Virus record (IMG/VR): IMGVR_UViG_3300044699_000156
Location: 1-36,753 of that record
DNA: 36,753 nt
DNA from: a virus
Strand: one strand, 5' to 3'
In this document: one piece after another, positions 16,091-26,597 of the stretch
How positions within the stretch are numbered: the stretch's first letter is position 1
Layout: each line of letters opens with the position of its first letter
The notes under the pieces: model-generated
Told to the model about the DNA's origin: nothing
Databases searched by the model: none
The model's input: only the letters and a program-made list of their open reading frames with translations
Made by a program: the position numbers and the translations under genes

Positions 16091-16120
16091 CCCAGGCGTC
16101 GCCTAAGGGCTATGCCGGGC
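16091..16120 (+). repeat. 30-nt leader element, copy 2 (before gene at 16137)
   Basis: Identical over 30 nt to 13392-13421. It ends 16 nt before ATG 16137 and is followed by a GAAGGGAG ribosome site. Flanking bases differ between the two copies, so the conserved unit is bounded. Confidence 0.75.
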
Positions 16121-16136
16121 TGAAGGGAGAGTAGTA

Positions 16137-16512
16137 ATGAACTCATCTGATAACGCAATTAAACTGGCTTTTGAGCCGCTTAGAGAACTAGCAGCTGTAG
16201 ACTTTGGGGTTGGATTTACTGCAATTGGTGATCCACTTCTCTATCCAGCTCGCATGAATATCTTCACTAATAATACTGAAACATCGATATACATCTCGCT
16301 TAATGGTGTTGATAACCACTTTGAAATAGCAGCAGGAACAGCATTTGTAGCTGACTGGAGCTCCAATAAATCCAACCAAGGGTGGTGTTGCGCTGATCCC
16401 AGCTGGTACCCAGTTCTGGGCAGATACCGGAGCAGCAGCAACAGGTAGCGTCAGTGTAGCCACCGTATACGCATCAACGTTTAAGGAGAATTCATTACAT
16501 TTCGAATGTTAG
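16137..16512 (+). CDS. Small fibre-region protein, about 125 aa (one frameshift)
   Basis: Opens MNSSDNAIKLAFEPLRELAA and includes TNNTETSIYISLNGVDNHFE. A single-base error near 16378 must be bridged to reach VALIPAGTQFWADTGAAATG, then VSVATVYAS, with a stop at 16510-16512. Beta-rich; the pattern (bounded beta-sandwich with FEIAAGTAFVADW) is familiar from small head or fibre accessory proteins. Shares its leader with fibre gene 1, which suggests coordinated expression with the fibres. Confidence 0.6.
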
Positions 16513-16521
16513 GGGGGTACT

Positions 16522-17042
16522 ATGTCACAGATAACATCTTTTGGGGGGCGGTGGTGGAGGCGGTGGTACTGATATACGTACCATAACCGGTAATGACCTT
16601 GTCGCGGTTGGTCCCAATCTACTCCATAATATTAATCTGGTTGGTCTCAATGGATTACTCGTTCAAGCTTCAGCAACCCCGAATACACTGGAAATATCAT
16701 CAGGAACTATCGACGTTGTTCAAACCGTTGATGATACAGAAACAGCATTACTTACTATCCCTATTGCAGCATCACGAGCCATGACGGTTACCGCAACCAT
16801 CGTTGGAAGACGAGCAGGGTTTGGGGCATCACTATGGGGATTTGTCACTTATGGTGCTCGAAGAGCAGGAGCAGGAGCCATTGCTGTTCCAGGAGCTGCG
16901 ACTCTTACAAGTAATGATGGAGCTGGAACGGTGGGCGTTAGTGGTCGCAGTTGTTGGTAACAACATAGAGATCACCGTACGTGGTGAAGTTGCTACCATA
17001 TGGGACTGGACTGGTACCTATAATACACTAACCCAAACATAG
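16522..17042 (+). CDS. Beta-rich fibre-region protein, about 173 aa (frameshifts)
   Basis: ATG 16522 opens MSQITSF followed by a glycine run. One extra G in the run at 16541-16546 breaks the frame, and a second error near 16940 must be bridged to reach VVGNNIEITVRGEVATIWDW and the stop at 17042. The centre (IDVVQTVDDTETALLTIPIA, VTATIVGRRAGFG) is a beta-sandwich pattern seen in phage fibre-associated proteins. Glycine-run N-termini are common there. It is followed after 8 nt by the next fibre gene. Confidence 0.55.
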
Positions 17043-17050
17043 GAGTCATC

Positions 17051-19761
17051 ATGGCCGCAAATCAAGGTTTTATATTTAATGGTGGAGAGCCATATGTTTA
17101 TCAAGAGAATAACTCTGGATTCTCTGGTGCTTTGGGGATAGACGTTACCGGGGTATATTCAGTATCGGTTTCAGGAACCGCTGGAACACGACCTAACCCA
17201 ACATCCCAGTTAGTTATAGACCCATTAGGCAATACAACCGTACGATCATCAACTAAAGTTGTCGCAGATGGGATATTTAATATATACATCGCTTTTGGCA
17301 GCAGGGGCACTCATTAACAGCGCGACAGGGATGTATCAACAGTAACTGGTGCCGCAGGAGAAGTATTGACCTCTAATGGAGCAGCAGCCCAAGTTTTCAA
17401 GCACTTCCAGCCGGAGGTGTAACATCCATTACAGGACTGCTAACCAGATAACCGCATCAGCAGCCAACAGGAGCCGTAACATTATCTATACCATGCTACT
17501 TTTATTGCTCCTGGTTCTATAGCAAGCACAACAACACTAGACCGCAGGTAATGGGTTTACCGTCACCACGGGCAACGACAACGATAACTCCATTAAGCAC
17601 ATCAGGTATCGTTATCAACAATGCATCGGGTATCATAACAACAACAGCAACCACCAACCATGCCGTGCAAGTTGGTAACGCCAGTGGTCAACTTACATCG
17701 CTTACTGTCGGTACCACAGGTCAAGTACTGATTGGTGCTACAGAGCCGATCCTGCTTTCGGGGCAGCTTCAGGCATAGCAGTCACGTCAGTGAACGGCAC
17801 TGCAAACCAGATAACGAGCTCTCATCAGCGGCGTTGGTTCAACAACCTTCGACACCAGCCACGTTCATAGCTCCTGGAACCATTGCATCTACAACAACCC
17901 TTGCAGCAGGTAACTTAACAACCGCTGGTGTCGTACAGAACTCGGTAACGACTGGTATATTAACGTCATATGCAGCAACAAACCATGGCGTACAAATTGG
18001 TAACTCAAGCTCACACTTGCTTCGCTTGCAGTCGGCACCACGGTCAGGTTTTGATTGGTGCAACGGCTCAGATCCAGCATTCGGAGCAGCTTCTGGGGTT
18101 TCGGTTGTTTCAGTAAGTGGAACAGCAAACCAGATAACATCAAGTAACTCAGGCGTTGGTTCAACAACATTAAGTACTCAAGCACATTCATTGCTCCGGG
18201 ACATAGCAAGTACTACAACCAATGCAGCAGGAACAAACTTCTTGTTGCCAACACATCATCTACACCGCAATTATTGTACGTTGGTAACCGTATTTTTCAT
18301 GCGTTCGGAACAAACAACCTGTGGATCGGTGTTAACTGCGGGAAACTACACGTTGACGCAAACAGAAAACGTGGCAGTTGGTCCATCTGCACCACTTAAT
18401 GCGATAACTTCGGGTAGTGGTAACACTGCACTTGGATCAGCAGCAGGACAGATACTTACCTCAGAGCAACCAATCTACGCCTTGGGTTCCAAGCGGGCTT
18501 AACCTAATGGTGCACAGTCCAATAACTATCTATCTTAATACAACCGTAACGTTGCTGATGGTAACACCTAAGAATTGGCCAAGGAACGGGTACCGGTACA
18601 AACAGCTTAACAGCGCATTTATATCATGGACGTATAATACGCAGTAGGAGCAACAGCTGGCGTGATTATGCAGATCATCAGATCAGACTTGGTGGACTTG
18701 CTGGAGCTTCAGGTACCGTTCTTGTTGGTGGAACAAAGCCAGCATTTACTGCTTTAAATACGTTAGCCGTCACCTCAATTGCAGGCACGGCAAATCAGAT
18801 CACCGCATCTGCCTCTGTTGGCGCTGTAACACTCTCAACACCAAGTACATTCATTGCACCCGGAAGCATAAGCGCAACCACAGTACATACAACAACAACG
18901 GCTACTACATCAACAGCAGGTCAGTACCAGATCAATGGATCAGCCGTTCTGCATACTTTTGGAACGGGACTTGGTAACGTATTTGTTGGTAAGAGTTCAG
19001 GTAACTTTACGCTGACTGATTCAGAACATAATACCTGTGTTGGTGAACTTTCAGGATCATCGCTGACAACAGCAACCGGTCATAACACCTATATTGGGTA
19101 TCAAGCTGGCAAGGTAGATGATGGTGCTGGAGGTTCTAATACAGCAGTCGGTCATAACGCATTTTTAGCGTTTACTGGGGCTACCCTTGCACGTAATACG
19201 GCAGTGGGGGCAGATGCACTATTGAGTGTTGTTACAGGTCGTAGAAACGTCGCAGTGGGGTATTCAGCGGGCTCAGCTCTGACCACAAGTGACTCGGATA
19301 ACATACTGATTGGTCCGAACGTAGTAGGAACTGCGGGTAACAACAACCGTACCCAGATAGGCCTTTCCACAGGGACAGGAACATCACAGATCAACTCTTG
19401 TTTCATAGCAGGTATTCAGGGCATAACCGTAACAGGAACAGCAGTACTTGTGTCAGCTTCAGATCAGCTTGGTATAGCAGTATCATCAAGACGCTATAAA
19501 GACAATATCAAAGATATGGATGATTACAGCTCAAGATTGATGAAGCTCAGACCCGTAACATTCAACTACAAGGTCGGTGAAGATCATTCACTACAATCTG
19601 GTCTTATTGCTGAAGAAGTTTTTGATGTCATGCCATCACTGGTGGTAATGGACAAAGAAGGCCTACCACAAACGGTTAAATACCATGACCTGCCAGCGCT
19701 CTTGCTGAATGAGATCCAGAAACTCCATAAACGCATAGCAGCTCTTGAAGCGAGGGGATAA
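17051..19761 (+). CDS. Tail fibre 2 with C-terminal S74 chaperone domain (many frameshifts)
   Basis: About 900 codons. Starts MAANQGFIFNGGEPYVYQEN. The shaft contains at least three or four copies of a unit of about 110 residues, with landmarks such as FIAPGTIASTTTLAAGN, GTTGQVLIGA and SVSGTANQITSS, read in different frames because of scattered single-base errors between 17300 and 19160. From 19200 the frame is clean: YadA-like repeats (RRNVAVGYSAGSALTTSDSD) then the intramolecular chaperone of endosialidase (peptidase S74) domain, SSRRYKDNIKDMDDYSSRLM .. LRPVTFNYK .. GLIAEEVFDVMPSLV .. LHKRIAALEARG. Family knowledge: S74 domains trimerise the fibre and cleave themselves off just before the serine, with a nearby lysine. 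Confidence 0.75.
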
Positions 19762-19763
19762 TC

Positions 19764-21599
19764 ATGTCTAATGTGTTATTAACTGGTACCCTCCCGTATG
19801 TGGGTACCAAGGCAGATAGTCCACCAAATCTATGGTATCGTAACAGAAGACCACAAGATGGTGGTATCGATATCGATTATTCAGTTGGTGATTTATGGCT
19901 GTATACAGACCCCTCCCCGGGGTCTAATGTCCAGGAGTTGTACTTTTTGGCATCCCTTAAAGGGAACAGTGCATCACTGGGTAGACCACTAGCCAAATGG
20001 AATCTGGTATCATCTGGTTCTGTCGGTGATATTAGTTCTATTTTAACAGACACGGGTGTCGTGGTGCCAGATATCAGCGGACAAGTAAGTTTGCTTGCTG
20101 GTGAGAATACCAATACACAAGTTGGGGGTACGCCATCAACAGTGCTGGTCAACCTGAATAGAACCATCCATTGGCCATCAACCAATGCAGCTGGAGATGA
20201 AGGTGTTATCTATCTTGATGCCTTTGCAGGTGTTGGTGGAGATCGGTTTCTTCATAACTATGGCGATGGTGGGGGTTCTGATAATAATACCTTCTTGGGA
20301 ATCGATGCAGGTAACTTCACTATGGGAGTTGATGCACGAAATAATATTGGAATAGGTACCAGGTCACTTGCGCAAAATGTATCAGGAGCAAGTAATACCG
20401 CTGTTGGTGTAAATACATTATTTGAGCTTACCTCTGGTGAAGATAATATTGCTATAGGCAGAGATGCATTGTCAGAGTTGACATCAGGTTCCAACAACAT
20501 AGCCATCGGATCAGAAGCAATAAAAACTGCTACCATATCCAGTGACAACATAGGTATAGGATTTGGGGCTCTTGATGTTGACACACTGGGAGCAGGTAAC
20601 ATTGCCATCGGTACTAATGCCCTTGGATCTAATACGGGAGGTAGCAACAACATAGCTATTGGACAGAACGCATTAGTAAGTTCAGCTGGTGGTGCTAACT
20701 CTATAGCTATTGGTATTAATGCACTTACCGATGAAACCTCAGGACTCCAAAACACAGGTATTGGCGGAGAAGCACTCTTTGCAATCACCACAGGCACCAA
20801 CAACACAGCAGTTGGATTTCAAGCAGGTAACGCTTTAACCACAAGCGACAGCAACAACGTCTGTATCGGGAACATTGGAATTCCTGGTTCTAATGATACT
20901 AACTGGATAGGCGAAGAAGGTCTCAACCCAGGAAAGACCTATATAACCCAGATTTATAACATTCAACTTAATGATGTAGCGCACCCAGCTCATCATGGCT
21001 TTGTGTTGGCAGCTAATGATGAAAACCAGATCGGTGAAGTAGCACTCGAATCATCAGATGGATCAGTAAATATCGATACGATTTCTAATCCTGGCATTAT
21101 AGACTTTACGGTTTCTGGTGGTGGAGGTGGTAGTACTAATCCGATATCGTTCTCAGCTATCCAGGTTACGGATACGGGTAATCAAGTTGATGGCTCTGAA
21201 TATGCCATGGGTTCGGGAGTTATACTTACCGAGATCTTTGATGTTACCAATAACTTCTATCCCGGAGATGGAACCGGCGGAGCGGCGACGTTCACTGCAC
21301 CGGTTACTGGTAAGTACTACATGGAGTTTTATGTATTTACTACAACAACAGCCGCTCTTTCAGTAATTTCCATTGTTGTATCTGGTGATGTATCTACAGC
21401 AAGAACCTATAAACTTGATGGTTCTCTTGCTGGTTCTGGAGCTGGTACATTTCATATTTACTCCACCGTTGCAGCTATGACCATAGGAGATGTAGCAACA
21501 TTTACTATTACAGGAACCAGTGGTGGAACCAATGACTGGAAGGTGCTTGGTGATGGTGGAGACAACCTAACTCAACACGTATATCAGGCTTCCTCTTAA
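19764..21599 (+). CDS. Tail fibre 3 with YadA-like repeats and C1q-like tip, 611 aa
   Basis: Clean frame that starts 2 nt after the previous stop. The N-terminus (YVGTKADSPPNLWYRNRRPQ, then DIDYSVGDLWLYT) is probably the attachment part. Residues about 190-385 are YadA-head-type 14-residue repeats such as GASNTAVGVNTLFEL, GSNNIAIGSEAI and GGSNNIAIGQNALVS. The last 150 residues (NPISFSAIQVTDTGNQVDGS .. FYPGDGTGGAATFTAPVTGK .. YYMEFYV) fit a C1q/TNF-like jelly roll, a common receptor-binding tip. No S74 domain here, in contrast to the gene before it. Confidence 0.8.
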   Translation: MSNVLLTGTLPYVGTKADSPPNLWYRNRRPQDGGIDIDYSVGDLWLYTDPSPGSNVQELYFLASLKGNSASLGRPLAKWNLVSSGSVGDISSILTDTGVVVPDISGQVSLLAGENTNTQVGGTPSTVLVNLNRTIHWPSTNAAGDEGVIYLDAFAGVGGDRFLHNYGDGGGSDNNTFLGIDAGNFTMGVDARNNIGIGTRSLAQNVSGASNTAVGVNTLFELTSGEDNIAIGRDALSELTSGSNNIAIGSEAIKTATISSDNIGIGFGALDVDTLGAGNIAIGTNALGSNTGGSNNIAIGQNALVSSAGGANSIAIGINALTDETSGLQNTGIGGEALFAITTGTNNTAVGFQAGNALTTSDSNNVCIGNIGIPGSNDTNWIGEEGLNPGKTYITQIYNIQLNDVAHPAHHGFVLAANDENQIGEVALESSDGSVNIDTISNPGIIDFTVSGGGGGSTNPISFSAIQVTDTGNQVDGSEYAMGSGVILTEIFDVTNNFYPGDGTGGAATFTAPVTGKYYMEFYVFTTTTAALSVISIVVSGDVSTARTYKLDGSLAGSGAGTFHIYSTVAAMTIGDVATFTITGTSGGTNDWKVLGDGGDNLTQHVYQASS

Positions 21600-21600
21600 C

Positions 21601-22450
21601 CGGTTCCAATGATCCCATCCAGATCATTGGCGCAGATGCAGGTTCAGCAACGGGACAACCGTCAATATCGTCGGTGGTAATAACATCAACACCATAGCAG
21701 CAGCAGATACATTAACAATCGATGTTTCTGGAACAACACAACATGCCGTACAGATTGGTGATGCAGCTGGTGCATTAAATTCATTGCCTTTGGGTACCGC
21801 TGGGCAGGTATTACCATACCAAAAACAAAAAAATGGTTGCTGGGGTTGATCCAAGTTGCGAAGCTAATAGTATCTTTTGCTAGCAACCCATTTTTGTGCG
21901 TATCTTCCACCGTTGTGAATGTAGCATACAGGCATCAACGGCGTTAATGCATTCCGGTTCAACGCTAGCACTTACGGAAGACTTTTTTTGACCCAGGTAT
22001 TGACTCTGACACAGGCAATGGTGCGGATAGGGTGTTTTTTTCCTGCGCCAGCCGGACGGAAATTTATTGAGTTTACACTCAGTGCGTTTGTAACAGTGCA
22101 TTCCCCAATAATTTCCCCATTTTCTTATTACCAGGCCTGGAGAGTCTTCTTTCAAGGATCCGTGCAGTCACATTTGTTACTAATCAGTTTAAGCAATCCA
22201 AACAGAGCTATCGTTAAATGAGGTAGGTAACCGTCTCGATTTGAACATGTTAGGATTACCTTTTAGTCTCTTTCTGACATAGCCCGGCAATGGTGACGGT
22301 TCAGTGTATATTCAACGTTTGTATCTGGAATGAGAATCGCCTTACCTGACACTTTGGTCACAGATTGAATATACTATGGACTTGCCTTCAAGGAGTGGTA
22401 CACACAAATATGCCAACCCGGGCGGTTGTAGCCCTGGGGATAAACTGACA
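21601..22450 (+). pseudogene. Fourth fibre-like module, no start codon, broken
   Basis: Directly after the stop of fibre 3, the reading PIQIIGADAGSATGTTVNIV then INTIAAADTLTIDVSGTTQH and AVQIGDAAGALNSLPLGTAG is plain fibre shaft sequence, related to the repeats of fibre 2, but has no ATG and is broken after about 21835. Farther on only short pieces look fibre-like (for example GNGDGSVYIQRLYL near 22290). It could be a real fibre gene damaged by sequencing error or an assembly join of misplaced repeat reads. Confidence 0.45.
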
Positions 22451-22454
22451 GTTG

Positions 22455-22600
22455 CTAGATGCCCCCGATGTAGGGCTTTTTGATTTTTCTTAAAGTTGCT
22501 ATACGTTTTTTTATCGCATGTGAAGCTGCATCAAGATCCGAACCAAATATGCCTTGTTCACTAATATGATCTTCATAGTCTACTGCTTACATCATTCATT
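22455..22600 (-). CDS. C-terminal end of an unidentified minus-strand gene
   Basis: On the minus strand VDYEDHISEQGIFGSDLDAA continues SHAIKKRIATLRKIKKPYIGG to a stop at 22455-22457. The stretch is charged and clearly coding. Upstream the frame is lost in errors. It converges with the fibre region and marks the downstream end of the leftward early operon. Not recognised. Confidence 0.45.
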
Positions 22601-24490
22601 TTTTGTACTCAAGCACAATCATAGTTTAAGTTTTTTTTTCATCATGTTCTCATCTCATCAAATATGATAATGATATCATCTCTTTAGAGAGATCATCTAA
22701 CAATACAGCAAAGATAAATCACCATTGGGCTATTCTTATAGATCAATGTATCAGACGTCAGGGCATGGCACCAGTGCATCTGTTTACCACCAATTGAAAC
22801 AGGGTTCTTGGAAGTTATAATTCTCGATCTCCTTTTAAGTTATGGATATTTGGCATGGCTTCAATAATTATGTACTCTATGTGAACAAGGATCAACTGGA
22901 TTTCGCTGAGTCTTCATTATCATGTTCCCTAGTTCCACAATTATGGTTGTTCCTTGCAGACATAAGAGTCAGGATGCAAATGATATATTCTGAATGATAT
23001 CTAAAAACTAAACAACTCTTATGGTAATGATCGTAGTTTTTATCACTCATCGTGTCCTCTGTGTCGTAAACGTCATTATGTTAACGGTTTAAGACTTGCC
23101 TTTAACTTAGAGCAACTGTTCTAACGAATTGATATTTTCTATCGCAAGCTCGGCATAAGTCGTAACATTAACGCACATTAGATATAGGTTTTTCTATTCT
23201 TACATAAGCTCAAACGATAATCTTCATCCCAAGTCACATGTACCGTAATGGAGTTTATGCTGCTCTTCAACACGCTCGAACCTTTTAAGAATCATCAAGT
23301 CTGATTAAGACAGAAATCAACGGTTTATTTCTTTAAGCTTCACAATCCCTTCAGGTGTTTCATGTTCTAGGTCTAGGTCATTACATGATTGTGTCATTAA
23401 TCGTAATATCTTTAAGTATTTATAGTTTCCTCTTTGGTTCATTTGCTTCTACTCAACTGTGGAATTTTGTACACCTTAATCAAATAAATATGCATACGCC
23501 AGCATACAACGAAGTACAAGAACAGAAAGAACATATCAAGCTTGGATCATTCTGGTGGTTCCTTTTTAAGCCATCATAAATAACGTGACATGTAGATCTA
23601 AAAGAACTCTTCTTTGATTGCCTTTATTAGAACGTAGAAGTCCGATGGCAATAAAAGAAAGGACCATCCTCAAGATTCTGATAACCATATTTGAATATCG
23701 ATAAGAATCATGACGGTTTGCGATCAAATTTAAATTTAATCATTCTGGTTGACACTTGGTGTGATCTGTCACAGTGAAATCACATCGCCAAAATAGTTTC
23801 TTTGCATGTTGGCTGGCATTTACCACGGGCAATCGGGGATGGGATCTTCTTAATGAAAGGACTGCATCATAGAGGGATCTTGTGAGCACAGCTTGCCATA
23901 AGGATTCTGCGAATCATTCGAGGTACACAAGATTTATTTTGTTCCTAGAGGATATTGGTACCTAGTAATTCTTTTAAGATTTATTTTTTTCACGAATCCT
24001 TTAATCTTGAGTAATGCTCGCATTTTATCAGCGATAGTCTTCTTAAGGCTTCTATAATTTTTTTCTTATGGTACACCACAAGATTTTAAATCCATTTCCA
24101 TTTATCCAACCATACCAGTCTTCCCAATATCCAACGAAACCCACTCGTCTCTCAGATGCATACGTAGAAGTACAGTGTATCATACAGATGATCCCAACGC
24201 TCTTGCACAGCGTGGCTGTAGCTTCGAGGGCGCCTGGATTTTGAATAAAGTGGCTATGCTTTCCGATAGCTTTACAGGCACGCAATACGCATCTCTACAT
24301 CGGATTTGGCCCTCCGCCTACCACGTCAGGCGTAGAATTGTTTGGTATGGATGTTTGAGCAACTTGGCTTATTTCAGTTGGTTGTGCTTTGGCATCGGTA
24401 GCCCGTTACGAGTATATCCTATAAACATGTATTACTAACAAAACCGTCTATTCATTTCTTTCCCGTATATACTCGGCTGACAATCGTGCC
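22601..24490 (-). other. Damaged leftward coding region, no gene assignable
   Basis: No clean frame is convincing on either strand. Short minus-strand pieces look coding: IGGKQMHWCHALTSDTLIL (about 22790-22735), AELAIENINSLEQLL (about 23160-23115), ILKRFERVEEQHKL (about 23290-23245), and a linker-like TDAKAQPTEISQVAQTSIPN (about 24395-24340). They suggest several early genes running leftward, broken by frequent single-base errors. The plus-strand frame at 23355-23579 has a hydrophobic start but no ribosome site or neighbours in its direction. Confidence 0.4.
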
Positions 24491-24679
24491 CTAAAAAATA
24501 ACCAACGGTTTTAGCCTTGGGGCTAGAAATTCAATGTGCTCATCTGCATCACACCCACTACAATACGCTTCCAGTGAGTTCTTGTATGGGTATATCTTCT
24601 CAGTACCCGGGGTGATGGCTATCTCCACATCACCCACTGCATTAATACTCATACCATTAAGATTTACGTTTGTTACCAT
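24491..24679 (-). CDS. Hypothetical early protein, 62 aa
   Basis: Starts after an AGGAATAGG ribosome region as MVTNVNLNGMSINAVGDVEI. A short beta-type segment is followed by a CSGCDADEH stretch. Unrecognised. Last clean gene of the leftward operon. Confidence 0.5.
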   Translation of the reverse strand: MVTNVNLNGMSINAVGDVEIAITPGTEKIYPYKNSLEAYCSGCDADEHIEFLAPRLKPLVIF

Positions 24680-24687
24680 GCGTTATC

Positions 24688-24960
24688 CTATTCCTCTAGT
24701 ATTCCCCACGATTCCGGGATGTATTTCCAAGCAGTAACACCCCCTATGATTTGATTCCCGCTGCTCTTGTATAACCATACTGGACCGATTAACCTTTTAA
24801 CTTTATACAGACTCGCCAGGGTTTCTAGCCCACCAGCATATTTCACAAGGACCGTATCACCTTCTTCTGGGAAGAAGCTTTTGTTTTCAGCCCTGGGTTG
24901 AGATGTTACACAAATCCACTCAAAGTTTCTTGCTCTAATAAGGTCTTGATTAGCTTCCAT
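24688..24960 (-). CDS. Hypothetical early protein, 90 aa
   Basis: ATG 24960 is chosen for its AAGAGG ribosome site; a longer reading begins at 24999. It overlaps the end of the preceding gene by 11 nt. Contains RARNFEWICVTSQPRAENKS, FFPEEGDTVLVKYAGG and TAWKYIPESWGILEE. The middle looks like a small SH3-like beta-barrel. Unrecognised. Confidence 0.55.
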   Translation of the reverse strand: MEANQDLIRARNFEWICVTSQPRAENKSFFPEEGDTVLVKYAGGLETLASLYKVKRLIGPVWLYKSSGNQIIGGVTAWKYIPESWGILEE

Positions 24961-25189
24961 GATACCTCTTAAGACAATCATCAATAAACTTCTCATCACT
25001 CAGCTTGTGGGAGAACGCTTTAAGCAGAAAATCACCAACAAGCTCCCAATACGGATGCTCTTCATCTTCGCTTAATTGGATGTAATATTCTTCACCAGCG
25101 CCCTCTTCATCTTTGACACGTACTATTTGTCTATAGGGGGCTTTATCGTATCGTGTTGGGGGAAATACTCTGTCCATTGAAGCGTTCAT
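24950..25189 (-). CDS. Hypothetical early protein, 79 aa
   Basis: Starts after a strong GGAGGTAAATTC ribosome site. Acidic, with GAGEEYYIQLSEDEEHPYWE in the middle and a helical C-terminus. No known motif. Start overlaps the stop of the next gene upstream, in line with one tightly packed operon. Confidence 0.55.
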   Translation of the reverse strand: MNASMDRVFPPTRYDKAPYRQIVRVKDEEGAGEEYYIQLSEDEEHPYWELVGDFLLKAFSHKLSDEKFIDDCLKRYHGS

Positions 25190-25482
25190 GAATTTACCTC
25201 CGGGTTATCAGCTGCTTTTTGTATATCTTTTATGAACTGATCATACCCATTAGCTAAGTTAACAGCATGAGTATGATGCATACCAATAAAGTACAAGAGG
25301 GGATGGAGCTGAGCGAACGTATCTTGGATGGCAGTAACCACCCGTATCACCTCAGGCATATTAGTGTCATTGAGCTGTTTACCCCGGTGTTTATCCAGCT
25401 CCATATGCAGATCAAAATACTCTTTAGTCAGCTCTTGCTTGAGGGTATCGATCTCTTTGACCAGTGTTTCCATGCGGTTCAT
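25186..25482 (-). CDS. Hypothetical helical protein, 98 aa
   Basis: ATG 25482 (GGAG ribosome site) overlaps the stop of the previous gene in a TAATG junction; a longer reading from 25545 has no ribosome site and overlaps that gene. Mostly helical: METLVKEIDTLKQELTKEYF and VIRVVTAIQDTFAQLHPLLY. Perhaps a coiled-coil partner protein; not recognised. Confidence 0.55.
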   Translation of the reverse strand: MNRMETLVKEIDTLKQELTKEYFDLHMELDKHRGKQLNDTNMPEVIRVVTAIQDTFAQLHPLLYFIGMHHTHAVNLANGYDQFIKDIQKAADNPEVNS

Positions 25483-25706
25483 TATATCGACTCCACATTG
25501 GCGTCCTCGAACTCCAAAGCGTCCAGACCCTCGGGGATCGAACATTTCTTACATGACTCACAATACGTAACGGTTAAATCCAACGGATGGATGGTTGTTA
25601 GTACTTTACGTTCATGTGTTTTATTCATCGATATGACATGGATACACCAAATACCCATAACCAACGTCATACAAATAAACGCTGCTATCCATTCCTTCAT
25701 TACCAT
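25482..25706 (-). CDS. Small single-pass membrane protein, 74 aa
   Basis: MVMKEWIAAFICMTLVMGIW begins one transmembrane helix (about residues 5-26), followed by a cytoplasmic or periplasmic tail with CESCKKC, a possible metal-binding cysteine group, and an acidic end. TGGAG ribosome site. It lies directly behind the ERF gene. Function unknown. Confidence 0.6.
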   Translation of the reverse strand: MVMKEWIAAFICMTLVMGIWCIHVISMNKTHERKVLTTIHPLDLTVTYCESCKKCSIPEGLDALEFEDANVESI

Positions 25707-25717
25707 GATATCTCCAG

Positions 25718-26323
25718 TTACTCTTTACCCATACCAAGCATAGCCCGGTACATATTCTTCATACAATACGTAATGGCACCACCACGTTTCTTTTGGAACT
25801 CTTTTTCATTGGGCATTGTATCCCATTCCATCAAGAGACAATGCGATGAGAGCCATTCTCCCGATGAGTGTATCAACTTCATCTCTATGGTACCCTCACC
25901 ATGTTCATTGTTACGCACATCAAAAGTAACTGCAAGTTCGTTGGCTTCCAACGCTGGTACTGCTACTTCCATAAGATCCCCCAGATCAGCAGACTTGGAG
26001 TTACCCATACCAACGTTACCGGTGGGAGCAGCTAACTTCATGGAGCCCTGGGCTTTGCTTAACGCCATCGCTATTTTACCAATGGTTGCGCTTTGGGATT
26101 CTTTAACAACGTATGTCTTGGTGATACGTGGTTGTTCAGAGACTGCGGTCATCTGATCTGCTAAAAGATCTAATCGTTCAAGAACACCCTTGAAGGCTTT
26201 AGCCATATTCTCAACACGACCGTCTGAGACAGACAACCGTCCAGCAAGTGCATCAATCTCATGTTTAAGGTCAAGAAAATGAGTAAACATGTTCGGGGCA
26301 ACGTCTAAGTTCTTTTCTTCCAT
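25718..26323 (-). CDS. erf: ERF-family single-strand annealing protein
   Basis: 201 residues. The N-terminal 60 residues are helical and variable. The core (about 78-198) fits the ERF superfamily: SATIGKIAMALSKAQGSMKL, SADLGDLMEVAVPALEANEL, IHSSGEWLSSHCLL and GGAITYCMKNMYRAMLGMG, the last being the family signature (GSAxTYxRRYxLxxxLGI-like). Role: anneals complementary single strands during phage recombination and concatemer formation. It is the second gene of the leftward operon, overlapping the HTH gene by one base. A RusA-type resolvase on the rightward side would complete a small recombination set. Confidence 0.85.
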   Translation of the reverse strand: MEEKNLDVAPNMFTHFLDLKHEIDALAGRLSVSDGRVENMAKAFKGVLERLDLLADQMTAVSEQPRITKTYVVKESQSATIGKIAMALSKAQGSMKLAAPTGNVGMGNSKSADLGDLMEVAVPALEANELAVTFDVRNNEHGEGTIEMKLIHSSGEWLSSHCLLMEWDTMPNEKEFQKKRGGAITYCMKNMYRAMLGMGKE

Positions 26324-26535
26324 TACATTCCCTCTCGTTTTAAGTACTCATCGATAATACGTAACGTCTTTGGTTTGGTGACCGTCTTGTTATTGCGGTC
26401 CATAAAGATCATAAAGGTGTTGTAGTGTATGCCGATCTCTTTGGCAAGCTCACCACCAGAGATTATACGCTTGGTGATAATCTCTTCCAGTTTGAGGCGC
26501 CATGGCTCAGTATCTATGGGGAATCGTGTATTCAT
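26323..26535 (-). CDS. Small HTH protein, putative repressor or Cro-like regulator
   Basis: 70 residues: LKLEEIITKRIISGGELAKE then IGIHYNTFMIFMDRNNKTVT and LRIIDEYLKREGM. The GGELAKEIGIHYNTFMIFM segment reads as a helix-turn-helix of the Cro/XRE kind, with the recognition helix about residues 38-48. First gene of the leftward operon, just downstream of the divergent promoters, which is where an early-region regulator is expected. No ligand or cleavage domain. Confidence 0.6.
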   Translation of the reverse strand: MNTRFPIDTEPWRLKLEEIITKRIISGGELAKEIGIHYNTFMIFMDRNNKTVTKPKTLRIIDEYLKREGM

Positions 26536-26597
26536 GGGTTCTTTCGTGGTTATTGTTTAATATAGGGGCTAGTCCGAGCTACGCTCCTCCTGCAATC

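Noticed and set aside
16540-16560. Programmed frameshift at the G-run of the gene at 16522
   Set aside because: One extra G in a homopolymer within an error-rich stretch is better explained as sequencing error; no downstream stimulatory structure seen.
22461-22492. Terminator formed by GCCC/GGGC and a T-run
   Set aside because: The stem is only 4 bp and the bases are coding for the end of a minus-strand gene; not listed as a terminator.
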